DNA from: Bacillota bacterium
GTDB lineage: Bacteria > Bacillota > Limnochordia > Darwinibacteriales > Darwinibacteriaceae
DNA length: 8,027 nt
Direction: 5' to 3'
NCBI GenBank assembly: GCA_012518325.1
Contig: JAAYSR010000056.1
Location: 1-8,027 of the forward strand
Shown here piece by piece: positions 5,793 through 8,027 of this stretch. How positions within the stretch are numbered: position 1 is the first letter of the stretch; every line of letters starts with the position of its first letter. Both the position numbers and the translations under genes were made by a program. Below the pieces are notes generated by a model. That model was not told the DNA's origin. It did no database searches and saw only the letters and a program-made list of their open reading frames with translations.

Positions 5793-5825
5793 TCGTCACT
5801 CAATATATGTTTGCAGGCGTAAGGG

Positions 5826-6497
5826 TTATGCGTCTAGGATACCATATGTTTCGCTGACGGTTTGAACGAAAATAATACCAGTCCCCGGTTCATCAATTTT
5901 CAAATTATCTCGGACAGCTCTCACAATGCCGGCTGTAGACTCTTCCCTGGTCAGGATCAGAACGACTTCCTTCTCTGGCTCAATCTCCATGTTAAGGAGC
6001 CTGATGGTTTCCTGAGTGCTGGAGCCGCGGGCGTTGATAATTGTGCCTCCCCTGGCCCCCACTGCTCTGGCAACATCCATCACCTGTTCTCCCTTGCCCT
6101 TGTCCACAACAACGAAAACAGCTCTGTGCACTTTGCTGACACCTCCGTCATCTGCACTGAACTCATAGTCGCCGCTCCCGGTGCCTATGAAGGCTCCAAC
6201 GGGCATTCTAAAAGCTATCCCGTGGTTGGGCCGGCTAAAGTTGAGTTTTGCATCGATCAGCTTCAGGATACTGCGGGCCAAAGACTTTTCGGCAACCATC
6301 AGCACTATTTCTTTCCTGACATCCGTCAGTTCGAGGAGACGCAACAGGCGGCTTTGCACTGTGCCGCGTCCGAGCATGATGGTGCCTCCAGAGACTCCGC
6401 TTTCTTTGGCCATGCTCAAAACCTTGCTGCCCAGTCCATGGTTGACGATGACATAGATTAACTCATAGCCGCCTTTTTCAGGCATCGCTTGTGACAT
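5826..6497 (-). CDS. Double-domain PII-like (GlnB-family) signalling protein
   Basis: A 223-residue protein built of two PII-like units, about residues 11-100 and 124-214. Aligned landmarks are GLGSKVLSMAKESG and GKGEQVMDVARAVG, then GGTI (37-40 and 150-153), RG (44-45 and 157-158), KEIVL (62-66) and KEVVL (176-180), and a closing G-I-AF / G-I-IF strand. Normal PII proteins have about 112 residues per chain and form trimers that sense ATP/ADP and 2-oxoglutarate. In each unit the segment between GGT and KE is short, so a long modifiable T-loop seems absent. ATG 6497 is preferred because AAGGGG (6512-6507) lies 9 nt upstream; TTG 6506 and ATG 6485 are alternatives. The start overlaps the end of the DUF1538 gene by 20 nt, indicating one operon. 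It probably binds and controls that membrane protein, by analogy with GlnK-AmtB (inference). Confidence 0.87.
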   Translation of the reverse strand: MSQAMPEKGGYELIYVIVNHGLGSKVLSMAKESGVSGGTIMLGRGTVQSRLLRLLELTDVRKEIVLMVAEKSLARSILKLIDAKLNFSRPNHGIAFRMPVGAFIGTGSGDYEFSADDGGVSKVHRAVFVVVDKGKGEQVMDVARAVGARGGTIINARGSSTQETIRLLNMEIEPEKEVVLILTREESTAGIVRAVRDNLKIDEPGTGIIFVQTVSETYGILDA

Positions 6498-7992
6498 CAG
6501 CTTCAACCCCTTGCTTTTTGGACTTCACGCCAAAAACAACGCCGAGGCCTGTAAGCGTAATAATCCCCATCATGGCCACCAAGGCAATCATCCCCAGCCC
6601 GTCACGGAGAAGATCCGCGCCGGGAAAGGCACTTGCCGCACCCTGGGTAAAAGCCAGGATAAAAGTAGTGGTCAAAGGTCCTGTAGCAACACTGCCTGCA
6701 TCGAAGCCGATTCCCACGAAGAGGTTGGGTGAAAAGTAGATCATTACAATCGCAATGAGATAGCCCGGCAGCAGAATGTGCCACAAAGTAAGCCAGGGCA
6801 CCAGGATCCGGATCGCGGAGAGCAAGATGGCGCTCCCCACGCCGATGGAAAGGGATGCGGCCACAGCCTTGCGCTTTACATAACCGCTGGTCACTTCTTC
6901 GATTTGATGGGTTAGGACATGGACCGAAGGTTCAGCCAAAATGGTCACAAACCCAAGCAGGAAGGAGACCAGCAGCAGCCAGAACTTGTTATCCAAAGAG
7001 GCAAGCAGATAGCCCAATTGGCTGCCTACTTCCATAAACCCTCCGTTTACCCCCATGAAAAAGAGGAAGGTTCCCAGCAGCGTATAAACAAAGCCTTTCA
7101 GTACTCTGGTAAATTGCCTCTTTTCGAACTTGAGTAAAATTCGCTGCAGAACCAAAAGCGAAACCACCAAAGGCAAGAGGGCTATCATGCTGTCTTTCAA
7201 TGATGTAGGCAGAATGCTCCAAAACGGGCCCATAACCGATCCTGCCTCCACAGCGGCCGGCTCCAGACTAATTACGGGATACTCTTGCGCAGGAGTAAGC
7301 ATGTTCAGAATCATCACTGCTAAGATCGGACCTATGGCTCCAGCGCCAATCAAGCCAAAACTGTCTTCCTCGGCTTGTTTGCTGTCCTTGCGCATGCTTG
7401 ATATGCCCACAGCCAGCGCCATAATAAACGGAACAACCAAGATTCCGGTAATCGATCCCGAAGAATCAAATGCAATTGCCAAAAACTCAGATGAGGTCCT
7501 GGATGTAAACCAGGCCAGGAGCAGAATCACACCGTAGCCCACAGCAAAAAACAGTTTAATGGACAGGCCCAAAAACACCCTGGCAAAACCCATAGCAATC
7601 ATTAACGCAAATCCCACTGGCACCCACGCCAGCAGAGTGGAAGCTTTGATGCCCCCAGCCGTTACATATTCGATCTGATTGACCAACACCAATAAGCCAG
7701 GTTCAGCCATGGAAACAAAGAATCCCAGCAGGCCTCCTCCCAAAAGGAACAGCCAAAGCTTATTGGTCTTAACCAAACTGGACCCAGTGCGAGTGCCCAT
7801 GGGAGTGATTCCGATCTCTACACCGACGAGAAGAATGGACAGTCCAATGATTAATGAAAGAGCCCCCACCAAGAACCTGACAATGACAGGCATCGCCAGC
7901 GGCACCAGGGTAAAATTGAGTAACATAACAATAATGGCAATGGGCCCAACGGCCTGTGTATTGTCTCTTAGATAACCAACCAGTATGTTCAA
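6478..7992 (-). CDS. DUF1538-family polytopic membrane protein, predicted transporter
   Basis: A 504-residue, strongly hydrophobic protein with two homologous halves. Each half has a membrane-embedded AEP...QIE motif (AEPGLLVLVNQIE at 96-108; AEPSVHVLTHQIE at 353-365), followed by T-x-G. About 78 residues later each has FDxxGSxxTG-like sequence (FDSSGSITG at 175-183; FDAGSVATG at 430-438). The offset between copies is 255-257 residues. These features match my knowledge of the DUF1538 family, whose transport substrate is not established. Acidic residues within the repeats (Glu97/Glu354, Asp176/Asp431) could bind an ion or proton. A short hydrophilic region (about 200-210) and a longer one (about 285-300) separate the halves. 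The start is TTG 7992: an in-frame TAG lies directly upstream, AAAGG is 12 nt away, and the N-terminus ending in NFTLVPL fits the family. The first in-frame ATG (codon 23) would cut into helix 1. Confidence 0.86.
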   Translation of the reverse strand: MNILVGYLRDNTQAVGPIAIIVMLLNFTLVPLAMPVIVRFLVGALSLIIGLSILLVGVEIGITPMGTRTGSSLVKTNKLWLFLLGGGLLGFFVSMAEPGLLVLVNQIEYVTAGGIKASTLLAWVPVGFALMIAMGFARVFLGLSIKLFFAVGYGVILLLAWFTSRTSSEFLAIAFDSSGSITGILVVPFIMALAVGISSMRKDSKQAEEDSFGLIGAGAIGPILAVMILNMLTPAQEYPVISLEPAAVEAGSVMGPFWSILPTSLKDSMIALLPLVVSLLVLQRILLKFEKRQFTRVLKGFVYTLLGTFLFFMGVNGGFMEVGSQLGYLLASLDNKFWLLLVSFLLGFVTILAEPSVHVLTHQIEEVTSGYVKRKAVAASLSIGVGSAILLSAIRILVPWLTLWHILLPGYLIAIVMIYFSPNLFVGIGFDAGSVATGPLTTTFILAFTQGAASAFPGADLLRDGLGMIALVAMMGIITLTGLGVVFGVKSKKQGVEADVTSDA

Positions 7993-8027
7993 CTAATCTC
8001 GCTGCCTTTCTCTAGCATTGTCAGCAC
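7989..8027 (-). CDS. Possible C-terminal tail of an upstream gene cut by the window edge
   Basis: From the right edge one minus-strand frame stays open for 12 codons and stops at TGA 7991-7989, overlapping the TTG start of the DUF1538 gene as TTGA. Such an overlap is common inside operons. A second frame is also open to the edge and stops at TAG 7995-7993, so chance is quite possible. Too short to identify. Confidence 0.22.
   Translation of the reverse strand: MLTMLEKGSEIS

Noticed and set aside
5569..5799. 76-codon minus-strand open frame across the intergenic leader
   Set aside because: It runs through the -10 box, both hairpins and the terminator, and has no ribosome binding site. The 23-codon frame in the same region has a perfect one.
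5765..5818. GCCTGC/GCAGGC inverted repeat after the PII gene as its terminator
   Set aside because: Only 6 bp with a 42-nt loop and no T run; not convincing as a terminator.
5862..6461. 199-codon plus-strand open frame opposite the PII gene
   Set aside because: Antisense to a clear double-PII coding region, with low-complexity His/Ser-rich translation and no family features.

Overview
The window is about 50% GC and uses strong AGGAGG-type ribosome binding sites, some TTG starts, and intrinsic terminators. The gene families present (SagB/ThcOx oxidoreductase, NatA-like ABC exporter, DUF1538 plus PII) fit a Bacillota (Firmicutes), probably Clostridia or Peptococcaceae-like. That placement is an inference; there is no rRNA or other marker gene. 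No tRNA, rRNA, CRISPR array or mobile element was found.

Left part (1-2168). The N-terminal 178 codons of a SagB/ThcOx-family nitroreductase-like enzyme run leftward out of the window. It is divergent from a complete MATE-family efflux gene (712-2121). The gap between them holds a 17-bp imperfect palindrome, a TTGACA-17-TACGAT promoter candidate, and a hairpin with a T6 run placed between that promoter and the MATE ribosome binding site, which looks like an attenuator. A GC-rich hairpin at 2141-2168 ends the MATE gene.

Middle part (2170-5825), all minus strand. In transcription order: a 23-codon membrane ORF with a perfect ribosome binding site, two consecutive hairpins (the second an intrinsic terminator), an ABC-2 permease, a small exported protein, the ABC ATPase, and a ParB/Srx-like-GNAT fusion protein. 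The three ABC genes overlap (8 and 14 nt) and are probably translationally coupled. The fusion gene either overlaps the ATPase by 4 nt or, more likely, starts 95 nt downstream of it. The terminator leaves no visible promoter for the ABC genes downstream of it, so their expression may depend on read-through.

Right part (5826-8027), minus strand. A 504-residue polytopic membrane protein with two DUF1538-type repeats is followed, with a 20-nt overlap, by a protein made of two tandem PII-like domains. Both members of the pair are internally duplicated. A plausible reading, not proven here, is a membrane transporter gated by a fused PII signal protein.

The points most worth a second look are the small membrane ORF plus tandem hairpins ahead of the ABC exporter, the similar hairpin ahead of the MATE exporter, the duplicated DUF1538/PII pair, and the ParB-like-GNAT fusion.
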